Shown piece after piece: positions 24,639-37,579 of a DNA stretch of 64,000 bases. Made by a program: the position numbers and the translations under genes. Source of the DNA: Ignelater luminosus. Its lineage: Eukaryota > Arthropoda > Insecta > Coleoptera > Elateridae. The notes beneath the pieces are model-generated. The model saw only the letters and a list, made by a program, of their open reading frames with translations, ran no database searches and was not told where the DNA came from. The stretch is taken from the NCBI GenBank assembly GCA_011009095.1, contig VTPC01000434.1, positions 1 through 64,000 on the forward strand, read 5' to 3'. The number at the start of each line of letters is the position of its first letter. Positions within the stretch are counted from its first letter, which is position 1.

Positions 24639-25914
24639 CGAGTGTGGTCTGAAAAGTTTCCGACCTAACAAAGATACAAGACATTTTTTCCAACAATTTT
24701 TTTTTATTTTTCAACATTGTCTCCTTGTAACTCTACACACTTCTCCCAGCGATGCTCCTATCTCTGTAACCCGTCCAAATAGTACTCGGCATTTTTCTCT
24801 GCAAAATAATTGTTCACGAAGGTGATTGCCTCTTCATTTGACGAAAATCTTTGTCCTCCGAGCGCAATTTTTAGATGAGCTTGAGGCTAGATCTGATGAG
24901 TAAGGCGGATGGTCAAGCAGTTCAAACCGTAATTCGTGGATTTTCGCCATGGCAACCGCTGAGGTGTGAGACGGTGCGTTGTCTTGGTGAAACAGGATTT
25001 TCTTTTTCTGCAAATGTGGCCGTTTTCTCGCAAGTTCTGCCTTCAGCTTGTCAAGTAATGATGCATAGTATGCTCCTGTAATGGTTTTTCCTTTTTGAAG
25101 ACAATCGATTAAAATAACTCCATGACTATTCCAAAAAACAGTCGCCATCACTTTTCCAGACGAAAAAACAGTTTTTGCTTCTTTTGGAGCCGGTTCCCCC
25201 TTTGCAGTCAACTGTTTGGACTGTATTTTTGTTTCGGGCGTATAATGGTGTATCCAAGTTTCATCTACAGTAATTAATCGGTGCCAAAACTTGGATTTAT
25301 TTCGTCTAATCTGCGCCAAAAGAGCGTTGGAAATATTCATTCGAACACGTTTTTGGTCTAACGTGAGCAAACGCGGCACCCAACGCGCGGACAGCTTTCT
25401 CATGCCTAAATGTTGATTGAATATGTGACAAACACGTTCTTTTGACATGTTCATAACCTCTGCTATCTCTCTCACTTTAATTCGGCGGTCGTCTAGCACC
25501 ATTTGGTGAACTTTGGCGATGTTTTCGTCGGTAGTTGCAGTTTTTGGACGTCCCGAACGTTCATCGTCTCCCAAGCTCTTACGGCCACGTTTAAATTCAG
25601 CAGCCCAAAATTTCACTGTGGTAAATGATGGTGCAGAGTCCCCATACACAGAATCCAACTCATCTTTTATTTGCGAAGGCGTATTGCCTTTCAAAAACAA
25701 ATATTTAATGACAGCTCGATACTCGATTTTGTCCATTTTCACAAAAAAACTCACATCAACTCACTCAAACGACTGTTACATAAAAACTGCGCGTCCAAAA
25801 TGGCTGAAACTTTGGTGAGTAACTGTCAACAGATGAACAACGAAATTCAGTAGCTTTTATTTACGAGTGCTGCCATCTTCACGTTGAAGTCGGAAACTTT
25901 TCAGACCACCCTCG
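24639..25914 (-). mobile_element. Mariner element B, copy 2 (minus strand)
   Basis: Ends CGAGTGTGGTCTGAAAAGTT (24639, plus strand) and its complement finishing ACCACCCTCG at 25914, flanked by TA on both sides (24637-24638 and 25915-25916). Total 1276 bp. It is near-identical to the copy at 2866-4140 in untranslated and coding parts, implying fairly recent duplication by transposition. The terminal repeats differ at a single obvious position (GAGTG versus GAGGG). Confidence 0.95.
24704..25754 (-). pseudogene. Mariner transposase pseudogene, copy 2
   Basis: The frame opens MSFFVKMDKIEYRAV at 25754 (likely start the second Met) and stays open for 306 codons. The helix-turn-helix region, VDETWIHHYTPE and FHQDNAPSHT are intact, so the first and second catalytic Asp are present. 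A 17-bp deletion at about 24870, seen by comparison with copy 1, falls between short repeats around CAAGC and TCATC. It removes the SDFF segment holding the third catalytic Asp and shifts the frame: PYSSDLASSSSKNC then replaces PYSPDLAPSDFF. The frame ends soon after; the remaining C-terminal coding sequence continues in another frame to a stop near 24704. Expected intact length is about 345 aa. Confidence 0.95.
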
Positions 25915-25916
25915 TA

Positions 25917-28900
25917 ATGTATAGTTGTGGAGTTTTGATTTTTCCCTATATTATCATCTGCATAACTGTTTTGCAAATCAGAAATTTCTATAATAGCAAC
26001 TTGGGAATACTAAACTTATAATATGAACTTTTGTAATTTCAAATGGGGATATTCAATCAATTTCTCGACTTGGCACATTCGGATTTCTTTTACGCAGCAG
26101 CATCATTTCTACTTTTTGAAAAATAATTTTTAATACCATAGTACCTCATTACATATGAAAATGCTGAATAGAAACGACATAAAACTTTAAAGGAATGATT
26201 TGAAAGCAACCAACATTGTATTGGATTATGGTACGAACAAATTTGTCGAAGAGAAGTATAGGTATACTCGCCTTGCGTTTTTTGTTTTTTCAGCTTTGTA
26301 TTTAACTTCGAAATAAATGATTTGGCCAGTAAGATTACAAAACCAAACAACGTTTTGAAAACTTGAAAATGCGCCCAGATATTTAAGAAATAAATAAAAG
26401 ACTTGTATTAGGAATTATGCTTAATAGAGAGGAAACGTAAGTGTCTGAAGACTTTTTGAAAAACGATCTTGAAAAAATAAATCATTTCAAAGCTTAGATC
26501 GTACTGTATATGTATTTTAACACATTTTGCGTGGTATCTTTTCGACGGAAACGACCAGCTTAAGAAATCAACCAGAATAAATGTAGGGATTATTTTATTA
26601 CTGCCTAAATCCTCCCTTGCATACTGAATACGTTGCAATTTTATACTTGCTCGTCATTTGCCTTGTAGGGTAGCAAATTAGTCGGTGGGTTTTACTTAAT
26701 TTCGCTATTTGTGTCCACGTAATTTTTATAAAAATGTATAGAATCGTTAGAGATTAGAATTCATTTAGTTTACATTATCAGAAACAAAAAATTGTCTGAC
26801 ATTATTTTACAAGAAATGAGAATTTAAGAAAAAAATCTTTGAAATTCAAAAATGCCAGCTACGAAGTGACGGTATGGGACTGCATAATAGACACACTCAT
26901 GTTCCTTTGGAGTTTAAGCTTCCTGTACCACCCACTGTTCTTCTGACATGACAAATGGCCTACTTAACGTCTTCATAGTGAATCCTGATTCTAAGTATAG
27001 TCTATAGATACAAAACGTTCCTAGTATACGCCAACATAAAGGTCAAATTAAAATGACACCGAATTACATGGATATATAAAAGATTTTTAACGCTACATTA
27101 AGGTTTAACACTTTTATTTTGATGCTTTTTGTATATGTACGTTAGTTTTATTTTTTAAATACGTACTAATGTTCTTTTAAAATAAACCTAACTATAAAGG
27201 AAAAACACTAAATTAAGAGTTAATTAAATCGTAAAACGAAGAAACTGAGAAATTATGTATTATAGGCGTTATGATGTTGAAACTGAAAAGAAATGTGAGT
27301 TTTCGCTCTCTTTTGGTAAAATATTTTAACCGTGACTAACCAACAAAATGTTACTCTACTAATATAATACAGAACAGTAATTTTTGAAGGTCTGACAAAC
27401 AGAACAATATAAAGGTTTCGTTGAACTTTTGGTAATGAAAAACCGAGTATTGACCAAGGGCTAATTGTCTATTTTGTACAGAAATGACCAAATAATAGTC
27501 CATAAATACTTCACTTTTAGGTTTTTGTACATTTAATTTACAATAATGCATTTATAGATGCCTTTTATTCATTTGATGATTTTATTGACCTTAAATAATT
27601 TCTCAAAGAACACGCATAAGAATAATGACAGGTCATTAACTTCTTTAGCAAAATCTTGCGAAGATATAACAAACTAATCAACACCTTAATAGGAATTTTC
27701 GATTGTCATAATGGGATATTTCCTGTCCCTTACACCAATGCAGAGCCCTATTAGAAGTTATATAAGAGTACTTAAGCATATAATAGACACCTTAGGCTAT
27801 CACGCGACCCTTGGCGAGTTACACAGTAGCATTTCCACCCTTCAGATCCACTTAACTAAAGTAATCGAGTTGATGTCCTATTACATTCTAGTTGTAATCT
27901 TGAAATTGCTTGTTCTTAATAGTGTTACATAAAGCTAGAAATTCCTTTTTTCTTTTGGGTAGTTTTAAAACTTCTATTACGAACACGTGCTGAAAATTTA
28001 GAGGTTTTGTTACAATCAGGAAACCATAAAATAGACAATAGATAGTGGTTCAGTTTCACAGAAAAAAGCGGTCTACTTTTGGTGTTGTAATAACCATTAC
28101 TAGTCGGTTTCTACTTATTCACTTTTAACAACCTTTTTTTTCTCAAAGGTGACATATATTAACGAGCTAGTTTGAGTTTTGAGGCGTTGTGTTTGAGCCA
28201 CAAAAATCTGCAATTTAACACGTTATATTCTGCGACAACCTGAAAAGTTCACACTTACGTCAAAATGATTTTGATAATTAACAATTTTATAAATGCAGAT
28301 TATAATTTTTTTAAAGATGATTACTACAGAGTAATCTATAGAAATAATTGAATTTTCATTAAATCGGTAAATTCCAAAATATGTATGTGGTGGTAGGTTT
28401 TTGCTAACTATAAGGTGATGCGTCTTTTTAAATAAAAGATCGGTAGCGCTTTAGCTTTGACAAATTCGGGTTTCTAATCAGTAAAGTTATATAACAATGG
28501 GTTTTGCTTTCGACAGACAGATAAAAGTAGAACGTATCAGTCGCCATCTGCAGACGTTTTATATGTTTTCCATTGTTTTTTACTAACCTATTTTTAGTTG
28601 TTTGCGTATTGATAAATGTGTCTACGCTAGTCTTAATTTTTTCTTATCTTTTCACTAGAGAAATATTAACTTTTATAAATAACACGAAATGTCTGCAACG
28701 GTAAATTCTTAATGCTATGGTAACAACCGTAAATCTTCCTCTGTTGACCAATTTTAATATATGACTTTCACTTTTGTGTCAGAAGGGTTAATTGTAAGAA
28801 ACTTTTTGGATCCTTGAAAATGTTAGAAAGTAACGGTGATTTTATAGCTTATTTTGGAATAGTTTACGGCAAAATCCGTTTTAAAATGTATAACAATGAA

Positions 28901-29894
28901 GTAACTCTTCCTTTCTTGACTCTGAAAGTGAATTTTTATTATAGCAGCATAAAAGGGTAACGGTATCATAATGTTTGGGAACCAAAACGGGGGTTAAAGA
29001 TTTCTACGGTTATTTAACATTCTAGATTTATGTACCAATAAAGTTAATTAGCCTTCAAGCTTAAAGAATTTTGAATCTAAATAGATATGTGTAATATGTA
29101 ATTAGATTGTAATTCAGAATCATCTAAAATAAGTTTCTATTTGCAATTTAAGGATGGCAGAGGGAGTCTGATTATCTGAAGAGAAAAGAGAGAAGATCCC
29201 AAGTCAGAGCAGAACATAGTTGCCTAGTTTTAAGAAGAACAACGTTTAAATCACATACCATCTAAAAAATTTATTTTTTGGTTTTACTCATATTCAAACC
29301 CCAATGTTAATTTTTTAAAAACAGTTTTGACGTAACTTTTGAGTTTTACAAAATAGGTATAAGTTGTTTAAAGGTCTTTCTATGTTTCAGTTACAATACA
29401 ATTTAAAAACAGTTTTTGTATCATCTTATCTTAGAAACTCCTAAAATATCCTCGAAATTCAAACAGAAGTGTCAAAAGTATCCGCAAACCCAAAAGTCTC
29501 ATAGTCATTAATGGCAAATGTCCAGATTGATTCTTTTGGAAAAGGAATCCACTGCTTAACTTATAAGAGGTTTGTTCTACCTCATCAGCTCATCTCATTA
29601 AGATTTAAAGTCTTCGGCAGATTTTTAAATATTTTTTGTCCAAATCATCTTTTCTGATAGCAAGCATTATGTTCCAACTGTTGAATATGTTTTTAGACAA
29701 TATAGCACCGATTTGCATGTATCAACGTCAATCGAAGTAGATTATCTATTTTGGAATAACTATAAGCGATTGTTCTTTAGTTTGTATTACTTGGTATGTA
29801 GTTTTTTTTATTTAAGTGTGTTTTTTTTAACTTGTAATAAGTGCTCGGTTCTATTGGGTATATCAATAAATAAATAAACAAAGTATTCAAGATG
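25917..29894. other. 4-kb AT-rich non-coding region
   Basis: No recognisable gene, RNA or transposon ends. Frames up to 86 codons (for example 26090-26350) show no known motif and are expected by chance at this composition. Confidence 0.4.
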
Positions 29895-29902
29895 TCCCAA
29901 CT

Positions 29903-30597
29903 CAGGGGCGGATCGCTAGCTTTGGGGGCCCTGGGCTAATACTGTCTGGGGGCCCTCCCAATTAACCCGAGTGGGGGCTAGTTGTAGAGACCATTAGCCA
30001 TTTTACTGATGAACTGTTTTTTTATCCATTTTTAAATAGGAAAAATTATAGTCATCAAACATTGAAGAATTCTTATATTTTATTTGATGCACTTGGATAT
30101 TAGGCAAGGAAATATAGCAAAATGTTTCTACTTTTTGGGCAGTACAGGTATTGAGATGCGGTTTTTTGGTGTAGATTCCTGAATGTGTCTTAAAAAAACT
30201 TAATTGACTCGTTTGCGGTACAAATTTGAAAATCGCATGCAAAATGCATAAACGCATTTTTTATACGCACCTATGTAAAAAATTAGATATTTTTCATCAA
30301 ATTAACTTAAAAATCTCTTCTCGGGGCTTTTTGTAATATTACATATTAAGCATAATTTCACGGCGCATTTCTCCTTCCATAATGCGACATACAATTTAAT
30401 AACCTTAGGATTTTATCAGTACCTAAAGCGTATACTGTAAGGGTACGTTGATATCTATATCTGAGATCAACTTTGCCAACCATACCTAGCAAAGTTTAAA
30501 TTGTTATTTTTATTTTTTTCTGACCGCACAGGGGGCCCCTTGAGTGAACAGGGCACTGGGCTGTAGCCCATAAAGACCATGTCTAAATCCGACCCTG
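29903..30597. mobile_element. Non-autonomous hAT element, 695 bp
   Basis: The left end CAGGGGCGGATCG and right end AAATCCGACCCTG are imperfect inverted repeats. Both are flanked by TCCCAACT (29895-29902 and 30598-30605), a perfect 8-bp target duplication. Subterminal GGGGGCCCTGGGC-like blocks at both ends are typical of this hAT group. No transposase motif is legible inside; an 84-codon minus-strand frame (30003-30257) is unrecognised. Confidence 0.92.
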
Positions 30598-30605
30598 TCC
30601 CAACT

Positions 30606-31719
30606 AAACAAACTATTTCGCAGGTCTCAAGACGAATGATTTGATTAAAGTGCATTTTGGCAAAAATTCTGTTACCATAAATAAATAATTTTATGAGTTC
30701 TGAGATTGCTACATCTCATTTTTCCAGTTTTGGCAATGCAATGTTTTTCAGTTTTTTTCATCTGACAACTGAAAAAGTTAAGAAAATCTAAAGCCATTAA
30801 GTTATCACGCTGGCCATTCTACATTTCTCATCCTCGATGCATTTTGATCCAATTAATTAAGTACAAACTAACATTTAATTGCGAAATTTTCTGTATCTCT
30901 GAAGCTACATATGGTTTATTGCTATCTAAAGTACTTCCTTGGATAAATATAAAAAAGGTTTCAGCAGTGAAAGATCTTTTCTCGCCTAAAAATAACCTTT
31001 CACAACTCGCAACAAACTTATTTTGATTTCTTCTTTTTGTTATTATGCTAAAATTTTGTTTATTGAGTTAACTGAAGACCAGTAACATTACTTGAAAAAT
31101 AAAATGGCAAAGAAATGTGATACCACCTGCATTAAGTTGGTTTATAAAGGTATAGTTGCTACATATCCCATAACATTCAATTCTAGTCTCAAGAAGAACG
31201 TCCAATCTTTTGACCAAATTTCTAGATTTCTAGAGATCTGCTTTCGGATGGCAAAGAACAAACATCTAACATAACAGTAGCAGATTCGTGTTCTCTCCAA
31301 GAACTTCTATTGTCATTCCTGATAAGCAGTACACTTTTACTAGAAAAGGAGTTCTTAAGGACCTTAAGAAACAAAAAATGTTTCACCCAAAGTAAAGTTT
31401 TTTGTTTTGAAACTGAGTAGTATTCTGACCAAAAAGTATTTTGGAATAGACTTATAAACAATAGCATTAAAAATGTGAACATCAAAACTTTTACGGATAG
31501 ACATTTATATTGCCACATAATGTTGATTTCAGAGAAAAAGTCAATTTTGTTATTAGCGACAGGGTTACAATCGATAACAGAAAAGTCTTGAAAATTAACT
31601 AATTCAGCTTAAAGCTACTAGTACAGCTACAGAATAAATTAGGAATTTTGCTAGCGTTTTCAAGATATCTTAAATACTCACCTTGACTCCGTTTTGAAAT
31701 GAACCTAAAGATCCCTGTA
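30606..31719. other. Non-coding spacer
   Basis: AT-rich, no recognisable coding content. The 98-codon minus-strand frame at 31222-31518 has no domain I recognise. Confidence 0.4.
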
Positions 31720-32140
31720 CACTCGATATAGGTTTTGACATTTAGTGAAATTATAGTGTATTATAGATCTCTATGGGCACGAAGTCTGAAAATGGCTAAT
31801 GTTTTTGCTGTAGCCATTTGAAATGCTTTTTTTTACCGGATTTCTTCTATCTCAGAAACAGACTGTCGTTTCAAAATGGAACTTTGAGTATTGGCAGTGG
31901 TAGCACTTTTAAATGATCTTAGAGTCACTCCCCTGACATTAATAACTACTAAAATTTACTATCAAGATTGCAATCTGTTCCTGAGATAGGACATTTAGAA
32001 GAAAACATTTCAAATTATTGTAGCAAAGAAACTAGCCATTTTTGAGTTTCGTGTCATTGAAGACTTCTGTTCAGTGAGCGAAGAACTATAACATACTACA
32101 GTTTTAGCAAATTTTACAGAGGACCAAAATCCATAAAAAT
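31720..32140. repeat. Long imperfect inverted repeat (foldback), arms about 120-140 bp
   Basis: The block around 31779-31865 (CACGAAG, then GAAAATGGCTA, TTTTTGCT, ATTTGAAATG, TATCTCAGAAACAGACTG) is matched in reverse complement by 31970-32052 (CAATCTGTTCCTGAGATAGG, CATTTCAAAT, AGCAAAGAAACTAGCCATTT, TTTCGTG). The match continues outward through TTATAG blocks near 31752 and 32087, with an insertion of roughly 17 bases in the right arm. Arms are roughly 70-80% matched by eye, with a spacer of about 105 bp. It could be a foldback MITE or a locus whose transcript folds into long double-stranded RNA. No clear target duplication. Confidence 0.7.
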
Positions 32141-32408
32141 TGTAGGTGGTCTTTTACTGGTCAAATAGTTTTATTCCAATCTCAACAGCTGCAGAAACAA
32201 AAGTCTTTGTCTTCTACGATTAATTTTCTTTTTTTGGAAAATAAAAAAAACACCTACCATCAGTACATCATCTTCAGAAGTTATAGTCATTGCCTTTTAC
32301 TAGCATCAACAATTCAAAATGGACTTTTTCCTACACATGAACAAAACCAGTTCATCTATGGTTTGCATGCATAACAAACAGTTTAATTAATTCAGGCTTA
32401 TTTCGGTA

Positions 32409-32603
32409 TGTACTATCACGGCAAAAAAACCAAGTTACCCCTTGTAAATCTGTCTTTCAGTTTAAGTAAAACTATTATGTAAGTAAGTACCTATTAATTG
32501 AACTGACAAATCCACCTTAAAGTGTGATGCAAAAGAGAGAAATTTTGCTAGAACCGATGTATCGTCAGACAAGTGTGCCCCGGTTTTTTTGCCGTGATAG
32601 TAC
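32409..32603. mobile_element. MITE, about 195 bp, with 22-bp perfect inverted repeats
   Basis: GTACTATCACGGCAAAAAAA plus CC at 32410-32431 is the exact reverse complement of 32582-32603. The outside flanks repeat TTCGGTA on both sides (32402-32408 and 32604-32610), a 7-bp (7 of 8) target duplication. This fits a hAT-like or other 7-8 bp duplication MITE. The interior has no coding content. Confidence 0.8.
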
Positions 32604-32610
32604 TTCGGTA

Positions 32611-35600
32611 CGTATTTAATGTGATATATCTCTATTTCAGGGTAGGAAAGCAATTCCTTTGAAACTGGCGAGTTTCTTTTATTAATACAGTCCCTTTTCG
32701 AATTTAAACATCTTTGCAAGTACCAGTAGTCGACTTCATTTAGCTTTAGTTGTTACAATTGAACTGTCTGATTATCTAATTTAATAAAATTGTCTAACCA
32801 AAACTTCTACTCAACAAAACAATTGTCTTTTTAAAAATATTGTTACGTTGCTTATATCATTAGGTATGTCAAAAATTGTATGAAGTAACTGTTTTTACTT
32901 TTTCATTTCTGCTATACTAGCAAATAAGTTGTTATAGTTTTATCGGCCTACGGCTTATCAATGCATTGTTGTGGATATTGACTGGACCGTAAATACCATT
33001 AAAACAGAGAATTTTATGAATTCTGGAAATGCCTATTTAAATCGTATAGTCCGACCTGTATTAAATTCTGAACAACAAATTAGGATCTTAAAAAGTTTAA
33101 TTCTCATTAAGTAATGATTGAGTAAACATCTTAGATTTCCTTAAGATGATTTAACCAAGTTTCAGTTAATTTATTTATTACCATGATACTCTATCAATTA
33201 TGTCAATATGGGTTATTACAGAGGGTGATTTTGGCTATTTTTTGCACTCACGCGATTCGCGCAAAAAATTACTCTTTCGGCACTTGTTGCATAATATACT
33301 ATTTCTAGAACTGACTAATAGACTGGGAGCACTTCAGTTCTCTTATTTGCTAGAAAAAGATAAAATTTATTTAGAAACTGTTATTATAATTATATTCGTT
33401 TATTGCTTTCAAGCGATAACCAAAAATTAATTTTTTGAGTACAAAAAATATAAACAATTCAGTTGTATTAGAAGTGATAACCTCTCTTCAATGCAAGTTT
33501 CGCATTTTCTTAGCAAAATACAATATGCGGTTTTAATTGTAACTTAGTGTGTTAAAAAAAGATTTTTTAGTTATGTTTAATAAATGAATCTAGCTTTGAT
33601 AGTATTTTGATAGAGAAATTCCTCATTCTAAAACGATGATAATAATAATAATAAATAGTATATCAATCTTGCCATTCTACTTCAATAGAAGCTTTTATCT
33701 TTCTCATTTTTATATCAGTGGCTTGCCGATGTGGGATTCAACTTTATAGACGGAGCTTACAGAAATCCTTTTGGTGGGGTAAAAGTTTGAAAGCAATATG
33801 ACCTATCTTTTGATTTTTCAGTTTTATGACATCCTATTTTGCTTCTGATGCCGACAGTTCCGCCGGTTTATTATTGGAAATCACGACAAAATACACGAAA
33901 AGTAGGTAAAAATTTTATTATGTCGATACTTTTGCGGCTTACTCTTTGCTACCTGAAGTTGTAAAATTTTTTCTTTTAGCCTTCATAAAATTTTATGAGA
34001 GAGAAATTTAAATTTAAATCTTTGTATAGAAGTTACACTCGCGAGGATTTTTAGATTGTTAAAGGCGAGGCTCACGAAGTTTCTTTTTAGTATGAAAATT
34101 GTCGTTCACGCTTGGCATCAAGGAATAAATGCTTGGTCACATAATCCTTACAAAAGAGGCTATAGTTCGCAATAACTACCCCTAGATAAGAACAAACGTA
34201 CCGAGTAGCCCTCATATCAAAGTACTATTAACGTCCAGATCCATCTGCGTTTTGTTACAAACCCTTAGTTTGTCCTCTTCTAGCTTGCTTTACCGCAGGA
34301 TAATTCGCAACAAGTGGAGGAAAAATAAAATATATTCAGGAGCTTATCTCTGTCCATTTCACTTCAAGTGACCCCAGATTAGGGTTGCATGGACTATACG
34401 ACCTTCTCTATTTTATTTTACTTTGATTCTTATTTTATTTGGTGGAAGAATTGCAATTGCTACTCCCGATGTTTTGTCCAGAAAAGCGCCGGTTTTAATG
34501 ATTGCACGCAAGACTGCGCGTATAAACAAGGAGGGAAAGCACACATCATTTATATAATTAAATTTTATTTAAACTTTAAAGTAGATCTAATGATTTTACA
34601 TACCTCAGGAGCTACAAAACAACAACATATAAATATTTCGTTGTTGTGGCCATTGACACTGTAGGTAGGCTTTTCTTTCTCTGTAGGTTTAAATGATTTC
34701 GGGAATAAATAATTACGGCGGGGGTGTAATTCAATTATTTAAAACCGCTTTTCCATTGTTTTAGGCGTGCTTGTATAAAAAAGTGTGGTATTAAAGCTTT
34801 AAAATAAAATAAAAATACCACAAAGCAAATAAAATATTTAGACCTAATCTAACTAGTAAAAATTAATGAACGCACTAGCTAGGTCAAATAATATCTACAG
34901 TTGTTAAATAGAAAAATATTGAAAAACAAATATGAATAAATTAGTTTAGAATTCTATATGCACAAAACTCTCTCTCTTTCTACTATAATGATCTTCTAAC
35001 AATAGCAAAAATATATGTACAACCACTTCTTATTGTTAGTTAAATTAGACCCATTGGTGTACTATAACGTAGGACATACTTCAGTAGTGTAACCAACACT
35101 GAGAGTGCTCCGAAAACAGAGGCAAACACTGATTATTGCAATACTATATTAATAAAAACTAAACTTTTTGTCTTCTAAATTTTTCTAAAGTCCTAGTTTC
35201 ATACATTTAAGATGTTAAATTTGAATTGAAACCACACTTCTCTGGATATCTTTCAAAACTGACTCAGCTGAAATAGTTGGTAACAATTGTGAATCCTATA
35301 GTGCAAATAATTATTTATCAAAGTAATTATATAAAACATCTCAATAATAGAATCCATTCATTTTTTGACATAGACAACATTTTGAATTTGTTACACCATA
35401 TAAGTCAAATTCTTGAGTTTTTCTTAAAAGCAAAGTTCAAACACTTCCTAAGCATTACATCAACTCAAACATGGTATGATTTCTCTGTCAAATATCAGCA
35501 AATGTCAAGTACATATTTCGCTATAAGAGATTCCAAACAAAAATTAAATTTCTTTCTTAAGATGATAAAAAGGCACAAAAGACTTGATTTGTTAAGACTG

Positions 35601-35870
35601 AAAATTGAAAGATCTAGAGATGTAAGCGAAATAATGGTAACATAATTAAGAAGCCTATGTAGCTTGGTTAGTAAAGTTGCTGCTTTGACAAGCAAATCTC
35701 CATTAAATTCCACTTTTGGGGAATTGGTTTTTATTTCCTATCGTGTTTTGTCTCGAGTTTTCATGTCAAATAATCTTACCCTGCATAGTTGACGAAAACT
35801 TTTTTTACAAACCCAATACCAGCTCTTTTTCTTGAGTCTTGCTAAAAAAAACCCGATGACCTGTTGGACA
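32611..35870. other. 3.3-kb AT-rich non-coding region
   Basis: No recognisable genes. A short (ATA)n-type microsatellite lies at about 33640-33655. Frames at 33200-33430, 34389-34664 and 35277-35645 carry no known domain; the last, at 122 codons, is the longest but is AT-rich and low in information. Confidence 0.4.
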
Positions 35871-35879
35871 TCAATGATC

Positions 35880-36740
35880 CGATCCTAGAAGAGCAAAAAC
35901 TTCTTTCTCCGTACCAACAACCTAACACAAGAAGTCTTACTCCACTTATCAACTTTTGACCTCAGATTAACAATTGCGGCTATTTTAGTTAGTGCTGGAA
36001 ACAAGCAACCATATTAACCCAAAATTCAAAAAAACCTCACCAATTGCACTTTCTAAAGTCCCATAGCACTCCTTATCGTTCTGAAGAATGAGCTCAAGAG
36101 AATCTTAGTTAATACATTCAGAGTATTGCTCAAAAACCAAAATTCCTTACCTGACCATCAGTTTAGTCATCGCTCAGGATAATCCACTACACAATTCAGA
36201 CGCTGCTTCGTGACTTCATCTCTGAATATCCATCGTATCTTTGACAAAATCTGATGTGAGGGACTTCTTTACAAGTTCCTACTTAATAAAATCTAGAAAC
36301 CTTTTGCTCAGATATAAACAATTTTTGCGTTCCTTAGGATTCCGTTCATTTCATTTATCGAGTTTTCCTAACGACACCACGTCGCCTCTAGAACATTGTC
36401 TCACAGCTCAAGTCTAGAACGTTGAAGACTAAAGTAGGTCGATCGCAATTCTAGATCCAGATGAGAAAAATCAAATCGAAGAGTAACTATGTAGAACCCC
36501 ACTTGAAACTTTGGAGTTTACGTCTCGAACTTTTGCCTTCAGGCACTTACCTTGAAATTGCTTTCACATCTACTCCAGGTTGAACGACTAGTTAAAGCAT
36601 TACCTAAATGTTATTTAGCCTGCTTTCCAGTTTTAGCGGTTGTGGTTTAAACTATCACCCTAAGACTGTGCTTCACATCTGCAAGACCTTCATCTGATTT
36701 GTCATCGACTGTCGATTCAGCGTTTTTGCCACCCTACCGC
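35880..36740 (+). pseudogene. Jockey-like LINE reverse transcriptase relic
   Basis: Reading across frames gives, in the expected order, WKQATILTQNSKKPH (about 35998-36040; relatives read WK.A.I..I.KPGK), a LLKNQNSLPDHQFSHRSG block (about 36127-36175; relatives IP.HQFGFR.GHSTT), an STTQ block, then FDKI-stop-CEGLLYKFL (about 36240-36285; relatives AFDKVWHEGLLYKL). The catalytic FADD block is not legible. Many stops and frameshifts show old decay. The next 400 bp may continue the element but carries no clear motif. LINE identity is firm from the ordered motifs; the clade is inferred. Confidence 0.75.
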
Positions 36741-36831
36741 CATATGAGACCGCTTGACTCCGAGAGAAGGAAAGAGTCATCTGCAGAAAGATGTTTAGCC
36801 TGAAATTTGCGACTGTGAACAAGGGCAGCTA

Positions 36832-37072
36832 AAGAGCCGGGTTTGCGGGGCAACTGCCCAGGGCCCTGTGCTTGCTGGGGCTCAGTGCCTTAAGACAAAA
36901 ATAATTGATTCTTTGTATCGAACAATTCAGAACAAATAAAATTTCTAATTTTTTCTAAATATTTAAAATAAACAAATTAGACTATGTCTAAAAAAGCAGT
37001 GTGTTTCTTCTTTTTTTATTTTAAAAGTCCCGCAAAATTTTGCTACCCTGGGCGCCGCAAAACTCCGAAAAA
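36832..37072. mobile_element. Short hAT-like non-autonomous element (probable)
   Basis: The left end AAGAGCCGGGTTTGCGGGGC with the following GCCCAGGGCCC resembles the reverse complement of the right end (GGAGTTTTGCGGCGCCCAGG). The pattern recalls hAT ends starting CAGAGCCGG. No 8-bp duplication was found, so the boundaries are approximate. Confidence 0.5.
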
Positions 37073-37579
37073 AAACTTAAGACCCAAATATCCACGGCAA
37101 TTCTTCTCGGTAACGGCCGACAACCTATATCCATGATGATTAGACAACATGACTTCACAAATTTGTACATTCTTCAAAACCTCCATTACATTTCATCATA
37201 TGACTTTATAGCAGTCCGTTCATTAAGAGTTTTTGAATTTTATTTGTTTTTAAAGATTCCTTGAGAACTACAAGAAGTGAAACAACATTATCAAGTATAA
37301 GCCGTCGGCGCAGCCACTTTTTGCTGTTGCGGTATGGACTCATTCTGAGTGACATATACGTACGTGATCCACAATCTGTCATCGTATAAAAGCCCCCTAA
37401 CAAAATTTTGCTTTTCCAGATCTGGTTTAAGAGGAGTTTTCTCCTAAAATGGCCATTATTAAAATACCGTTTGGCAAATAGCAGTAGTATATTAGAATAT
37501 CACATGAAATTTATTGGGAGCTTTGTGAAGACGTCTTGCTTGCTGTTGATATTGAACTGTAGCTATAAAAGCTGTAATA

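Noticed and set aside
33640-33655. Possible CRISPR-like or satellite repeat from ATA runs
   Set aside because: A simple microsatellite only; no spaced direct repeats of CRISPR type occur anywhere in the window, and the genome is eukaryotic.
35277-35645. 122-codon plus-strand frame
   Set aside because: AT-rich, low-information composition, no motif, no start context or neighbours; expected by chance in 64 kb of AT-rich DNA.
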